DNA of 64,000 nt from Nitrospira sp. (GCA_024998625.1 JACOEL010000003.1:124001-188000), one strand, 5' to 3'. Counted from the first letter of the stretch, positions 26,209-36,010 are shown. Made by a program: numbers and translations. Notes: generated by a model from the sequence alone, not told the origin.

Positions 26209-26329
26209 GGCTGCTGAAAACAGTCCCCAGCGGCGTTCTCAGTCGTTCGAACCCCTCACCGTACCCTGCCCGCGTACGCCTCGGGGTCCGCACTCCTTGC
26301 GGCCTTGCTGGAAACTGTTTTGAGCAGCC
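26209..26329. repeat. Second REP/MITE-like family, GGCTGCTGAAAACAGT termini
   Basis: GGCTGCTGAAAACAGT at the left and its inverted partner ACTGTTTTGAGCAGCC at the right match at 15 of 16 positions and enclose about 89 bp. Sequence and length differ from the CTAGCCCGGA family, so this is a separate family. It lies in the gap between the VOC gene and the 60-residue membrane protein gene. Confidence 0.7.
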
Positions 26330-26351
26330 TGCATTGTATCTGTACTAATAA

Positions 26352-26534
26352 TTAGGAAAAGAACCACCATATCGAAATTCCTAGTAGAGCCCAGAACATC
26401 AATCCGATCACGCTGCAGAGAGTTTCATGACGGTCTGCGTTGGTGCCGGTGAGGGTGATTAGTCCACGTCCTGTTCCATAACAGAGAATCTCCACAAGGA
26501 ACTGATATAGGAATTCAAAAATGATCTGGAGCAT
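26352..26534 (-). CDS. Small membrane protein, 60 residues
   Basis: A short protein with an N-terminal amphipathic/hydrophobic helix (IIFEFLYQFLVEILCYGTGR) and a second membrane helix at the C-terminus (VIGLMFWALLGISIWWFF). The start lies 14 bp downstream of the GNAT stop, on the same strand. Similar small two-helix proteins with a YGTGR motif occur in many proteobacteria as unannotated genes, to my recollection. Function unknown. Confidence 0.55.
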   Translation of the reverse strand: MLQIIFEFLYQFLVEILCYGTGRGLITLTGTNADRHETLCSVIGLMFWALLGISIWWFFS

Positions 26535-26548
26535 TGCAACATCTTGCT

Positions 26549-27040
26549 TCAGGTCGTTCTCGCCGGCCCGGTCGTCTTGCGCAGCAGAATTTCGGCGTAG
26601 CCGGGGATGAGAAAGTTCGGCATGGGGCCGATTTCCTTATAGCCCTGCTTGCGGTAGAAGGCTCGCGCGCCCTCGTTGAAGTCCGACACGCAGGCAAACA
26701 TATTGTTGGCCCGCGCGAAGGTGAGCGATTCGACGTGGGACAGCAATTGGCCGCCGAGCCCCTGGCCGATCGCCGACGGGGCGATCCCGAGCAATTCCAG
26801 ATAATCGCCGAATAGGAATTTTCTGCGCACGATGGCGATCCCCAGGACGTTTCCATCGACCTCCAGGACGAATGCATCTCGCCCGGCGGGCATCGGCGCA
26901 AAGATGCGGTTCCAATCGACGGCGTTGAAACCGAGCCGTTTCCAGGGGTCAGAGCCGGTCAAAATCCCGACCACGGGATCGCGATCCTCCGCTCGCATGT
27001 CGCGAATTATGGTGTGGGAGTGGTCGTCGATTGGTTGCAT
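26549..27040 (-). CDS. GNAT-family N-acetyltransferase
   Basis: 163 residues. Visible: N-terminal strand TIIRDMRAEDRDPVV, central VLEVDGNVLGIAIV, acetyl-CoA loop GIAPSAIGQGLGGQLLSHVE, and DFNEGARAFYRKQGYKEIG, the usual last helix and strand. I placed the start at the ATG at 27040, which overlaps the deacetylase gene by 34 bp, because the first strand begins right after it; a longer upstream frame is only antisense-like sequence of the deacetylase. Acceptor substrate unknown. It probably belongs to the deacetylase transcription unit. Confidence 0.85.
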   Translation of the reverse strand: MQPIDDHSHTIIRDMRAEDRDPVVGILTGSDPWKRLGFNAVDWNRIFAPMPAGRDAFVLEVDGNVLGIAIVRRKFLFGDYLELLGIAPSAIGQGLGGQLLSHVESLTFARANNMFACVSDFNEGARAFYRKQGYKEIGPMPNFLIPGYAEILLRKTTGPARTT

Positions 27041-27729
27041 CGTAAGAGGTCCGATACGGTCATCGGGGTCAGGCCCTTGGCCGGCAAGAGAGTGGCGGCC
27101 AGGGTTTCGGTCACTTCGCGGGTATGTTTGCCCTTGCCGTTGGCATGCATGACGATCACACTGCCCGGTTTCATGCGTTTCTGAACACGAGCCATGATCG
27201 CTTCTGCCGCCAGTGTCGGGTCGGGATCGCCGGATTCGATATTCCACAGGATGAACTTGAGCCCCAGGGTTTTCACGGTTTCAACCGTTTGGTCGTTATA
27301 TTCACCGTACGGAGGCCGGAACAGGGCGGCCGGGTGTCCGTATTTGGTCTTGAGCAGGCGCACCGGCCCCATAATCTCCCGTTGCTGCTCCTCGGCTTCA
27401 TGCATCGGCAAATGGGCATGCACCTCACCGTGGGTGCCGATTTCGAAGAACGGCACGGCGAGCAGCTGCTTGACCTCCGCATCGTGCTTAACCATCCAGC
27501 GGCCGGACATGAAAAATGTCGCCGGCACCTTATGCTCGATGAGGAAGTCGATCAGCTCCCGGTCGAATCCCGACGCCGTGCGTACGGGGCAGAGATCGTA
27601 GGTCAAAGCCACGGCCGGGCAGGATGCCGGCCCCGCCTTGATGACCTGCGCCTCCGCGAGAATGGCCTGAAGGGCGAGTGCCATTCCGCAGAACACCGAT
27701 AGCTTGATCCAGCACTGCTTGCCACGCAT
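27007..27729 (-). CDS. Exported polysaccharide deacetylase-like protein (NodB domain)
   Basis: 240 residues from the ATG at 27729, which gives a proper signal peptide (LSVFCGMALALQAILAEA). The NodB fold is clear: motif 1 VALTYDLCP, motif 2 GTHGEVHAH with the two metal His, motif 3 RPPYGEY, motif 4 ILWNIESGDPDP and motif 5 VIVMHANGKGKH. Motif 1 has Leu where most family-4 esterases have the metal Asp, a pattern I recall as recurrent in a TFDLCP-type subgroup. It likely acts on cell-wall or exported glycans. It is divergent from the M50 protease gene, with 72 bp between the starts. Confidence 0.88.
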   Translation of the reverse strand: MRGKQCWIKLSVFCGMALALQAILAEAQVIKAGPASCPAVALTYDLCPVRTASGFDRELIDFLIEHKVPATFFMSGRWMVKHDAEVKQLLAVPFFEIGTHGEVHAHLPMHEAEEQQREIMGPVRLLKTKYGHPAALFRPPYGEYNDQTVETVKTLGLKFILWNIESGDPDPTLAAEAIMARVQKRMKPGSVIVMHANGKGKHTREVTETLAATLLPAKGLTPMTVSDLLRCNQSTTTPTP

Positions 27730-27765
27730 GGGCGCAGTATACCCGAAGGCACGAAGCGGCGATAG

Positions 27766-27795
27766 TTGACGCTCTGTCCGGGTGGCTGCTACGGT
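27766..27795 (+). promoter_or_regulatory. Probable sigma-70 promoter of the M50 protease gene
   Basis: TTGACG, then a 17-18 bp spacer and CTACGGT. The start codon at 27802 follows so closely that the message may be leaderless. The same TTGACGCTCTGTC start is found in the candidate promoter at 55041. Confidence 0.4.
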
Positions 27796-27801
27796 GAAAC
27801 C

Positions 27802-28974
27802 ATGCAGGGCCCAGACTGGAAAATTGGCCGTATGTTCGGGATTCCGATCCACGTGCACGCCTCGTGGCTCTTTGTCTTTTTCTTTGTGACCTGGTCGTTG
27901 GCGACGGGCTATTTACCCGACGTGCTGCCCGGTCTCACCGGGCCGCGATACTGGGCGATGGGCAGCGTGGCGGCCATCCTATTGTTCGTGTCCGTGTTGC
28001 TGCATGAGCTCGGTCATTCCCTGGTCGCGCTGAGGTATCGGATTCCGATCAGTCAGATTACGCTGTTTATCTTTGGGGGTGTGGCGCAGATGCGAAAGGA
28101 ACCGCCGCACCCTCGGGCTGAGTTTTTGATTGCGATTGCCGGCCCGATCGTGAGCTTTCTTCTCGCCGGCCTGTGCATCGGCCTGGTCGCGCTGTTGGAG
28201 TTCCTTCCGACCGGATCCTCCGTGCACGGGTTGGTGGCATTGGGGACGCTGCTCGGGATGGTCAACACTCAGCTGGGCCTGTTTAATTTGCTTCCGGGTT
28301 TTCCACTGGACGGCGGTCGCGCCTTGCGGGCCGGTTTGTGGGCCTGGAGTAGGGACTTTTACCGCGCGACAAGCCAGGCGGCATTGGTAGGGTTGTTGTT
28401 CGGCGTGAGCTTCGGCCTCTTCGGAGCCTTTCTCCTTGTCGGGGCTCTTTCCGGTACCGTCTCCGGAGCCTTGGCGAGCAGCGGGGGGTGGATCGTGTTG
28501 CTGGGGGCGTTCTTGTTCGCCGCCGCGCGTGGGAGCCGGAAGCAGGCCGCTATCCGCGGGGCACTGGCGTCGGTGCCGGTTCGTGAGTTGATGGTCGGCA
28601 ACGTCGTGGCCTTATCTCCCGACACCACGTTGGAGGAGGCCGTGAACCAGTATTTTCTCCCCTACGGCTACGGAGGGTTCCCCGTGGTGCAGGACGGCCG
28701 GCTGGTCGGTGTCGTGGGGGTGCGCGATGTGCAGACGGTGAGCAATGGGCTCTGGGCCTTCCGCCGGGTGGCCGATATCATGCAGACCTCCAGCGACGAC
28801 ATGGTGGTGTCGCCGGATCTCTCGGCGATGCAGGCGTTGGAGCAGATGTTGGCGCTGGGGGCCGAGCGGCTCGTGGTCGTTCAAGACGGGCAACTGCTGG
28901 GCCTGGTGACGCGCGCATCCATCGGACACTTCATTGAGCAGCGACATCCTTCCGGCACGGGTTCCTCCTCCTAA
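27802..28974 (+). CDS. Site-2-type intramembrane metalloprotease (M50) with CBS pair
   Basis: 390 residues from the ATG at 27802. Several membrane helices surround the zinc site HELGH (68-72), and the third ligand is in LLPGFPLDGGRALRA. Two CBS domains follow in the cytoplasm (about 265-385: VPVRELMVGNVVALSPDTTL, and MQTSSDDMVVSPDLS). M50-CBS proteins (SpoIVFB/Rip3-like) cut transmembrane substrates, and the CBS pair usually senses adenine nucleotides. No partner anti-sigma factor or sigma factor gene is adjacent. It is convergent with the YihY gene. Confidence 0.92.
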   Translation: MQGPDWKIGRMFGIPIHVHASWLFVFFFVTWSLATGYLPDVLPGLTGPRYWAMGSVAAILLFVSVLLHELGHSLVALRYRIPISQITLFIFGGVAQMRKEPPHPRAEFLIAIAGPIVSFLLAGLCIGLVALLEFLPTGSSVHGLVALGTLLGMVNTQLGLFNLLPGFPLDGGRALRAGLWAWSRDFYRATSQAALVGLLFGVSFGLFGAFLLVGALSGTVSGALASSGGWIVLLGAFLFAAARGSRKQAAIRGALASVPVRELMVGNVVALSPDTTLEEAVNQYFLPYGYGGFPVVQDGRLVGVVGVRDVQTVSNGLWAFRRVADIMQTSSDDMVVSPDLSAMQALEQMLALGAERLVVVQDGQLLGLVTRASIGHFIEQRHPSGTGSSS

Positions 28975-29081
28975 CAGATCAGGAGCAGGTCCACATGCGG
29001 TCTTCCTTCTCCGCCCATGCTCCAACGCATCAGACGATTCTCGTCCGATCAGGAGTGGCGCCGTTGCTTCACAAGGGCGGC

Positions 29082-29933
29082 TCAGCGATGCAGCTCGACC
29101 GGAGGCTGAGGCAGGGACGGCCGTCTGCATTGGCATTCGTGGGTCACAACTGCGCCGAGGAGCACCAGCGCCGAGGAATAGTAGACCCAGAGCATGAGGA
29201 GCACCACTTCGAGCAATGACCCGTACAGTTGTGTGTAGACGGCGGCATCTTCCAGATAGGTCACGAACAGGGCTTTGGCAGACACCCATAAGAGACTGAA
29301 TACCACCCCTCCGATCGTCGCCTCCCGCCACGTGGGCCGCTGATGCGGAAGAAATCGATAGAGACAGGTGACGGAGGCGAACGCGAGCAGGAACGGGAGC
29401 GAATAGGCGATCAAAAAATCATGGGCGGCGATGGCGACCAGGTTCATGCCGAGGAAGCGTGGCGCATAGGCCGTCAACAGCTCGATCGCTTGCGTGGCGA
29501 CGAAGGAGATCAGCGTCAAGAAACCCAACATCCAGATCAACGCGACCGCCACCAGCGTGGAAATCAGCGGATGCCGCTTGGCCGCCGTGCCGAACACCGT
29601 GTTCATGGCGTAGTCCAATTCATAGAATACCAGTGCGCTGAACCAGCCGAACGCGAGAAACACCGCCCAGCGGACTTCTTCCTGTTCTGCCACGCGGCGA
29701 ATATCCCTGGCCAGGCGTTCCCCCATGCTGGGAAGAAAGCCTTTCAGGAACCCCAGGAGGAATTGATACCCGATCACATCCTGGCTGACGATGAAACTGA
29801 TGCCGTAGAGCAACAGGAACACCATGGGGAACAGCGACAGCAGGGAGTAGAAGGCCAGGGAGGCGGCCAGGCTGGGACAGCCTCGCCGGCGAAAGGTGTC
29901 GAAGACGTTGGAAAGAAACGACAGATCAGTCAT
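29082..29933 (-). CDS. YihY/BrkB-family inner-membrane protein
   Basis: 283 residues with six or so membrane helices. Conserved N-terminal SLAASLAFYSLLSLFPMVFL and the later LLWVYYSSALVLLGAVVTHE are characteristic of YihY (formerly misannotated RNase BN). The ATG at 29933 gives the correct family length; the open frame upstream adds about 120 residues without homology. Function in bacteria is poorly defined; some members affect serum resistance or envelope stress. It precedes the nuo operon end without sharing it. Confidence 0.9.
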   Translation of the reverse strand: MTDLSFLSNVFDTFRRRGCPSLAASLAFYSLLSLFPMVFLLLYGISFIVSQDVIGYQFLLGFLKGFLPSMGERLARDIRRVAEQEEVRWAVFLAFGWFSALVFYELDYAMNTVFGTAAKRHPLISTLVAVALIWMLGFLTLISFVATQAIELLTAYAPRFLGMNLVAIAAHDFLIAYSLPFLLAFASVTCLYRFLPHQRPTWREATIGGVVFSLLWVSAKALFVTYLEDAAVYTQLYGSLLEVVLLMLWVYYSSALVLLGAVVTHECQCRRPSLPQPPVELHR

Positions 29934-30064
29934 GCAACCCTGGATGGTGTGAACTCGATGTGCTACGACACATGGCCCGGTCCGGTGCGGAGCGCGGTGT
30001 GAGGACGGCGGCGTGACGTCGTCGCAGGAGTGTGGACGCCACCGCATGACGAACGATTCGGGAA

Positions 30065-31540
30065 CTACTTCAAGAGCGGCGCGGCCTGGCTGGCCAACGA
30101 CCAGAGGCCATTGGGGAACAGACCCAGCAGCACGACGCCGGCGAGCGCGCAGGCCAGAACCAATGACAGGGCCGGAGAGGTTTCCAGCCGTGAATGGGTG
30201 GCAATGGCACCCTCGGCCTCGCGCATATACATGACCATTACGACGCGCAGGTAGTAGAAAGCTGAAATTGCGGCGAAAATGACGGCCACGATCGCCAGCC
30301 ATGTCATGCCCCCGTTCACCGCGGCCATAAAAATGTAGAACTTGCCGATGAAGCCTGCGGTCGGGGGAATGCCGGCCAGCGACACCATGAACACCAGCAT
30401 GAAAAACGCGGTGAGCGGTTCGCGTTTGGCCAGCCCGGCATAATCTTCGATCTGGTCGCTTTCCTGTCCCTCTTTACGCAACATGCCGATCAGGGCAAAT
30501 GCTCCCAGCGTCATGAACGAATAGATGGCGATATACAGCAACACGCTTGCGAAACCGGTCGAGGCCCCTTTGCCGCTGTGGCCGCCTGCCACCACGACTC
30601 CGATCAGGGCATACCCGGCATGGGCGATGCTGGAGTAGGCCAGCATGCGTTTGATGTTAGTCTGGACGATCGCCACGAGGTTGCCCAACGCGAGGGTCGC
30701 CAGGCAGATCACGGTAAACAGGACCGACCAATCGGCGCTGGCTGCTCCCAGGCCCTCCACGAACACCCGGAGGAAGGCGCCGAAACTGGCGGCTTTCGAG
30801 GCGACGGCCATAAACGCCGTCACCGCGGTCGGGGCTCCCTGATAGACGTCCGGGGTCCACATGTGAAAAGGCACCACGGCCATTTTGAATCCGAATCCGA
30901 CCGCGAGCAGCACCAGCGCCATGGAGAGGAGCGGATCTCCGGTGCCATGGGTGATGATCGCGGCTGCAATGGCGGACAGGCCTGTGCTGCCGGCCAGGCC
31001 GAACAACAGCGAAATGCCGTACAACAAAATTCCAGAAGAGAAGGCGCCCAGCACGAAATACTTGGCCGACGCCTCCAATGATCGCGCTTCTGTCCGCTTA
31101 AGTCCGGCCATCACATAGAGCGAGAGGGACATCAACTCGGTTCCGAGGTAGATGGTCAACAGATCGGCGCCGGACACCATGACCATCATTCCGGCCAGTG
31201 CGAGCAGGATGAAACCGTAGTACTCCCCGATACTCAGGCGTTCGGCTTTGAGATACGCCAGGGAGAGCAGCACGGTGAGTCCGGTGACGATGTACAGCAA
31301 CAATTTCCAGAATGCCGCATAGGCATCGATCACGACCATGCCGCTGAACGCGGACACACGATCCGTCATCTGAGAGGAGGTCAGGCCGATGCATATGGTC
31401 AGCGCACCTAATGTCAGCCAGACGAGGACGTCTTTTTTGGAGGCTTCAAGGATGGGATCCAGTGCCAAAATGAGACAGGCCGTCCCGATGACGATGAGTT
31501 CCGGAAGGATTGTGAGGAGGTCCTGGAGTGGAAAGGTCAT
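30065..31540 (-). CDS. nuoN: NADH-quinone oxidoreductase subunit N
   Basis: 491 residues with about 14 membrane helices; an antiporter-like proton-pumping subunit of complex I. LGTELMSLSLYVMAGLKR carries the conserved Glu of TM5 and AVVPFHMWTPDVYQGAP the signature loop of NuoN. Its start overlaps the nuoM stop by 4 bp. Last gene of the operon; normal length. Confidence 0.97.
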   Translation of the reverse strand: MTFPLQDLLTILPELIVIGTACLILALDPILEASKKDVLVWLTLGALTICIGLTSSQMTDRVSAFSGMVVIDAYAAFWKLLLYIVTGLTVLLSLAYLKAERLSIGEYYGFILLALAGMMVMVSGADLLTIYLGTELMSLSLYVMAGLKRTEARSLEASAKYFVLGAFSSGILLYGISLLFGLAGSTGLSAIAAAIITHGTGDPLLSMALVLLAVGFGFKMAVVPFHMWTPDVYQGAPTAVTAFMAVASKAASFGAFLRVFVEGLGAASADWSVLFTVICLATLALGNLVAIVQTNIKRMLAYSSIAHAGYALIGVVVAGGHSGKGASTGFASVLLYIAIYSFMTLGAFALIGMLRKEGQESDQIEDYAGLAKREPLTAFFMLVFMVSLAGIPPTAGFIGKFYIFMAAVNGGMTWLAIVAVIFAAISAFYYLRVVMVMYMREAEGAIATHSRLETSPALSLVLACALAGVVLLGLFPNGLWSLASQAAPLLK

Positions 31541-33105
31541 CGTCCCGCCGCCTGTTCAGAGGATGAGGGGGAAAGGATTGCCGCGATCGTGGCCGTCGGC
31601 TTGTCCCCTGTGACCGGACTCAGCTGCTGCTCGGCTGCCACCGCCGGATTCTTCGCACCGCCAAGCAGATGGGTGACGCTGGCATGCATGCGGCTCAATA
31701 ACGGGTTTGGAAAAATTCCCAGCGCGAACACGAGCACGATCAACGGGATCAGTGTTGCCGTCTCGCGGGCATTCAGGTCCAGCAGGTGCGAGCGATGCGC
31801 GGCGGCCGGGGTGCCGAAGACCACTCGCTGCATCAGCCAGAGGATGTAGGCCGCGGCCAGGATCACCCCCAATGCGGCCAGGGCCGTGGCAAATTGACTC
31901 CAGACGAACGTGCCGGCCAGGACGAGAAATTCGCCGACGAAACTGTTCGTGCCCGGAAGCCCCAAGGACGACAGGGCAAAAATCATCAGAAAGAGTGCAT
32001 AACGCGGCATCGGCCCGGCCAGGCCCGTATTGTCCTGAATCTGGCGGCTGTGGGTCCGTTCGTAGATGATTCCGACACACAGGAAGAGGCCTCCGGTGGT
32101 GATGCCGTGATTCACCATTTGCATGATTGCCCCTTCGATGCCTTGAATATTCAGAACAAAGATTCCCAGGGTGACGAAGCCCATGTGGCTGACGCTGGAG
32201 TAGGCGATGAGTTTCTTGATGTCCGTCTGGGCCAGGGCCATGTAGGCGCCGTAAATGATGGCGATGATCGAAAGCGCGATCATCGGCTTGGTGAAGCTCA
32301 CGGTGGCGTCCGGCAACATCGGCAGGGTGAAGCGAAGAAAGCCGTACGTGCCCATTTTCAACAGGACACTCGCGAGAATCACGCTGCCTGCCGTTGGTGC
32401 CTCCACGTGCGCATCAGGCAACCAGGTATGGAAGGGAAACATCGGCACCTTCACCGCGAAAGCGGCGAAGAAGGCGAGGAACAGCCACATCTGAAGCGAG
32501 GCGCTGTAGGTCCCGCGGCTCAACGCCAGGATGTCGAAGGTATGCCCGCCCTGGAAATACAGGGCGAGGATCGCGACCAGGAGCAGCACGCTGCCGGCCA
32601 GGGTGTAGAGGAAAAATTTGATCGCTGCATAGAGGCGGTTGGGACCGCCCCAGACGCCGATGAGCAGATACATCGGGATCAGCATGGCTTCCCAGAACAC
32701 ATAGAACAGCACGAAGTCTAGGGCGACGAACACTCCCAGCATGGCCGTTTCCATGACCAGCAGCATCGACATAAACAGCTGGACGCGTTTGTCGATCGCC
32801 GTCCAGGACACGGTGACGCAAACGGGCATCAGGAATGTCGTCATCAACACCAGTGGAAAGCTGATGCCGTCGAGGCCCAGGCTGTATTGCACCGACGGAG
32901 AACTGATCCAGGCGGCTCGCTCTACGAACTGCATCCCGGCGGTGGAGGAATCGAAGAGCCACCAGAGCGGCAGCGAGAGTGCAACGTCGGCGACGGTCAC
33001 GCCGAGCGCCAGCCAGCGAGCGGACTCTGCCCTCACCAACAGGCACAATAGGGCTCCTGCCGACGGCAGGAAGACGATCAGGCTCAGCCAGGGAAACGAG
33101 GTCAC
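31537..33105 (-). CDS. nuoM: NADH-quinone oxidoreductase subunit M
   Basis: 522 residues, 14 or so membrane helices. FYVFWEAMLIPMYLLIG includes the TM5 Glu and MFPFHTWLPDAHVEAPTAGS the NuoM loop with a conserved Lys just before it. Second antiporter-like pump module of complex I. It follows nuoL by 27 bp. Only one nuoM is present in this operon, so it is the canonical 14-subunit type (CD fused), not the two-NuoM variant also reported from Nitrospira. Confidence 0.97.
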   Translation of the reverse strand: MTSFPWLSLIVFLPSAGALLCLLVRAESARWLALGVTVADVALSLPLWWLFDSSTAGMQFVERAAWISSPSVQYSLGLDGISFPLVLMTTFLMPVCVTVSWTAIDKRVQLFMSMLLVMETAMLGVFVALDFVLFYVFWEAMLIPMYLLIGVWGGPNRLYAAIKFFLYTLAGSVLLLVAILALYFQGGHTFDILALSRGTYSASLQMWLFLAFFAAFAVKVPMFPFHTWLPDAHVEAPTAGSVILASVLLKMGTYGFLRFTLPMLPDATVSFTKPMIALSIIAIIYGAYMALAQTDIKKLIAYSSVSHMGFVTLGIFVLNIQGIEGAIMQMVNHGITTGGLFLCVGIIYERTHSRQIQDNTGLAGPMPRYALFLMIFALSSLGLPGTNSFVGEFLVLAGTFVWSQFATALAALGVILAAAYILWLMQRVVFGTPAAAHRSHLLDLNARETATLIPLIVLVFALGIFPNPLLSRMHASVTHLLGGAKNPAVAAEQQLSPVTGDKPTATIAAILSPSSSEQAAGR

Positions 33106-33132
33106 GAAGGCGTCCTTCTGTTGCGCGTCAAA

Positions 33133-35031
33133 CTAGAACAGCAAATACACCGTCAGAATCACCACGGCGCCCAGCGTCATGCCGAGCGCATAATGTTGCG
33201 TTTGTCCGCTCTGCGTCAGGCGGATGAACCAGCCGCCCCAGGCAATGGCGCGAGCGACTCCGTTGACTGCCCCGTCGATAATCGCGACATCGACATGTTT
33301 CCAAAGCCCCTGCGCCGCCGACAGGGTCGGGCGTACCAGCGAGCGGTCGTACGCTTCATCGACATACCATTTGTGAAGCGATAACTCATAGGCTGCTCGC
33401 CACTGCTGCGCGAGCCGGTCCGGCAACGTCGGATTCAGCACGTACAGGTAGTAGGCCGCTCCGATCCCCGTGAGCCCCATCAACGTGGCGACCGCCATGA
33501 TGCCGTAAGCGGCCGAGCTTTCGTGATGGCCGGCAGCTCCTTCGCCATGGAAGACCGGCTCCAGGAATGCGGGAATGCCAAGATATCCGGCGACGATGCT
33601 CAGGACGGCTAGGACCATCAGCGGAGCGGTCATGGTGGTCGAGGGTTCGTGGACATGGCCCGCGTGATGCGGATCGACGCGGGATTTTCCCCAGAAAGTG
33701 ACGAAGACCAGGCGGAAACTATAGAAGGCGGTCAGTCCTGCCGTCAGCAGTCCGCAGATCGTCAGCACCTGCCCCAAGGGACCGGATGACCAGGAAGAGA
33801 CTAGTAGGTCGTCTTTGCTGAAGAATCCGGCGGTGAGCGGGAATCCTGCCAGCGCAAGTGATCCCACCAGGAATGTCCAATAGGTGACCGGCAGTTTACC
33901 TTTCAAACCGCCCATGTGGCGCATGTCTTGTTCATGGTGCAAGGCGATGATCACCGACCCGCAGCCCAGGAACAGGAGCGCCTTGAAGGCGCCGTGGGTG
34001 AGCAGGTGGTACATGCCGGCGCCGTAGGCGCCCAAGCCGCAGGCCATCACCATATAGCCCAGCTGGCTCATCGTCGAATAGGCCACCACGCGTTTGATGT
34101 CGGTCTGGGTCAGGGCGATGGTGGCGCCCAGCATCATGGTCAGCCCGCCGACCAGCGCCACGACCGTCATGGCCGTGGGAGACAGGTTATACAGCGGCGA
34201 GAGGCGCGCGACCATGAAGACACCGGCGGTGACCATGGTGGCGGCGTGAATCAAGGCCGAGATCGGGGTCGGACCTTCCATCGCGTCGGGGAGCCAGACG
34301 TGCAGCGGGACCTGCGCGGACTTCCCCACCGCTCCGGTAAAGAGCAGGAGGCAGATCATGGTCATGACCGAGACCTCCCAGGTGCCGCCGAAGGGGCCGA
34401 GGAGATTCGTGGTCTTGGAAGCCAGGCCCTGCGCGTGCGCGAACACGGTGGCGTAATCGAGCGAGCCGAAGGAGTACCAGACGAGGAACAGGCCGAGGAT
34501 GAAGCCGAAGTCTCCCACACGATTGACCAGGAAGGCCTTCGTGGCGGCGGCACAGGCGCTCGCCCGTTCATACCAGTGGCCGATCAGCAGGTAGGAGCAG
34601 AGTCCCACCGCTTCCCAGAAGACGAACAACTGGAGCAGATTGTCCGCCATCACCAGCATGAGCATGGAGAAGGTGAACAAAGCGATATAGGCAAAGAAGC
34701 GGGCGTAGCCCGGTTCGCCATGCATGTAGCCGATCGTGTAGATGTGCACCAGCGTGCTGACGGTGGTGACCAGAATCAACATGACGGCGGTGAGGCGATC
34801 GATGGAAATCCCGATGTGAATGTCCAGGGTGCCGGAGGTCAACCAGGTGTAGAGGGGCACGTTGATCGCCTGGCCTGTGGCCACGTCATGCAACGCCAGG
34901 AGCGAGAGCAGGAACGAACCCACCATGGCCGGAACCGCCACCAGGTGCGCACGGTCCTTGATCCACTGTTCGCCGATACCGACGATCAGAAAGGCGAACA
35001 ACGGCAGAAATGGAATCAACGCATAGAGCAT
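33133..35031 (-). CDS. nuoL: NADH-quinone oxidoreductase subunit L
   Basis: 632 residues, the distal pump of complex I. QLFVFWEAVGLCSYLLIGHWY, SAQVPLHVWLPDAMEGPTPI and ALIHAATMVTAGVFMVARL are hallmark NuoL segments. The C-terminus continues beyond the 14-helix core as expected for the lateral helix HL that clamps the pumps together. A loop after the core is His-rich (HHAGHVHEPS). Spacing to nuoK is 16 bp. Confidence 0.97.
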   Translation of the reverse strand: MLYALIPFLPLFAFLIVGIGEQWIKDRAHLVAVPAMVGSFLLSLLALHDVATGQAINVPLYTWLTSGTLDIHIGISIDRLTAVMLILVTTVSTLVHIYTIGYMHGEPGYARFFAYIALFTFSMLMLVMADNLLQLFVFWEAVGLCSYLLIGHWYERASACAAATKAFLVNRVGDFGFILGLFLVWYSFGSLDYATVFAHAQGLASKTTNLLGPFGGTWEVSVMTMICLLLFTGAVGKSAQVPLHVWLPDAMEGPTPISALIHAATMVTAGVFMVARLSPLYNLSPTAMTVVALVGGLTMMLGATIALTQTDIKRVVAYSTMSQLGYMVMACGLGAYGAGMYHLLTHGAFKALLFLGCGSVIIALHHEQDMRHMGGLKGKLPVTYWTFLVGSLALAGFPLTAGFFSKDDLLVSSWSSGPLGQVLTICGLLTAGLTAFYSFRLVFVTFWGKSRVDPHHAGHVHEPSTTMTAPLMVLAVLSIVAGYLGIPAFLEPVFHGEGAAGHHESSAAYGIMAVATLMGLTGIGAAYYLYVLNPTLPDRLAQQWRAAYELSLHKWYVDEAYDRSLVRPTLSAAQGLWKHVDVAIIDGAVNGVARAIAWGGWFIRLTQSGQTQHYALGMTLGAVVILTVYLLF

Positions 35032-35047
35032 GGTCGGCGTAGTCGGT

Positions 35048-35353
35048 CTAACGTTTCAATAGGTTCAGGTCGTCGATATAGATGGATGAATGCGCTCGGT
35101 GAAGGGCGATGATGATGGCCAGGCCCACGGCCACTTCCGCCGCCGCCACGGTCAAGGCGAAAAAGACGAACACCTGCCCCGCCACATTGTGAAAGTATTC
35201 GGAAAAGGCCACGAAATTGATGTTCGTGGCATTCAGCATCAATTCGACCGACAGCAGGATCACGATGATGTTGCGCCGGATCAACACGCCCACCACACCG
35301 GTGAGAAACACGAACCCGCTCAGGATCAAATAGTAGGATAAGGGTACAGCCAT
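35048..35353 (-). CDS. nuoK: NADH-quinone oxidoreductase subunit K
   Basis: 101 residues, three membrane helices. The two buried glutamates that relay protons are visible: in [19 protein letters not shown] and in [15 protein letters not shown]. Standard NuoK length. Between nuoJ and nuoL with gaps of 14 and 16 bp. Confidence 0.97.
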   Translation of the reverse strand: MAVPLSYYLILSGFVFLTGVVGVLIRRNIIVILLSVELMLNATNINFVAFSEYFHNVAGQVFVFFALTVAAAEVAVGLAIIIALHRAHSSIYIDDLNLLKR

Positions 35354-35367
35354 GGGACTACCGGTTG

Positions 35368-35880
35368 TTACTGCGCGGGTTCATTGATGCCCTTCTTCGC
35401 CAGGATGATGGCCCCGATCATGGCCACCAGCAGGATCAACGACGCGACCTCGAAGGGGAACAAATAGGTCGAGTACAGGGCTTCCCCGATCATTTCCGTA
35501 TTGCCGGGTCCTGCGACCGGATCTGCCGTAGCCGCTGGGGCTATCGCGCTGGTCTGCGACTTGATGAACAGCAGAATCACTTCGGTACACAGCATCACCC
35601 CAAGCAATCCCGCCAACGGGAGCTGGTTGTGGTAGCGCTCTTCTGACTTAATGCTCAGCAGCATGACCACGAAGAGGTACAGCACCAGGATCGCGCCGGC
35701 ATAGACGACGATCTGCACCGCGGCCAGGAACTCCGCATGCAGGGTGACATAGAGCCCCGCCACGTGAAAAAACATGATCAGCAGGGACAACGCGCTATAG
35801 ACCGGATTTCGCAAAGCGACCACTAGCAGGGAGGTGGCTGCGATCACCGCCGCGAAATAGAAGAAGAAAATGTGGTCCAT
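35368..35880 (-). CDS. nuoJ: NADH-quinone oxidoreductase subunit J
   Basis: 170 residues, five membrane helices. The N-terminal [20 protein letters not shown] and the central [20 protein letters not shown] and [19 protein letters not shown] match NuoJ; the last contains the pi-bulge helix region. A 130-bp gap to nuoI upstream contains no gene. Confidence 0.96.
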   Translation of the reverse strand: MDHIFFFYFAAVIAATSLLVVALRNPVYSALSLLIMFFHVAGLYVTLHAEFLAAVQIVVYAGAILVLYLFVVMLLSIKSEERYHNQLPLAGLLGVMLCTEVILLFIKSQTSAIAPAATADPVAGPGNTEMIGEALYSTYLFPFEVASLILLVAMIGAIILAKKGINEPAQ

Positions 35881-36010
35881 GCGTCAGTCGTCTCTTCCGA
35901 ATCAGATGAAAGTCCTGCCCCCTGTTGTCCTTGTGCCTTGCCCGGTGGCAGCCTGTTCCGCCTCAGTCGTCTCGGTGTGGGGGGCCAGCACGGAGGACGA
36001 GGCGGGTGGC

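Noticed and set aside
27007-27729. Deacetylase motif 1 with Leu in place of the metal Asp, considered as loss of function
   Set aside because: The TYDLCP form with the other motifs intact is, as I recall, a recurrent subgroup, so it is not treated as an anomaly.
33916-35112. 398-residue His/Gln/Glu-rich frame opposite nuoL
   Set aside because: Composition is typical of an antisense frame to a membrane protein gene; nuoL is certain.
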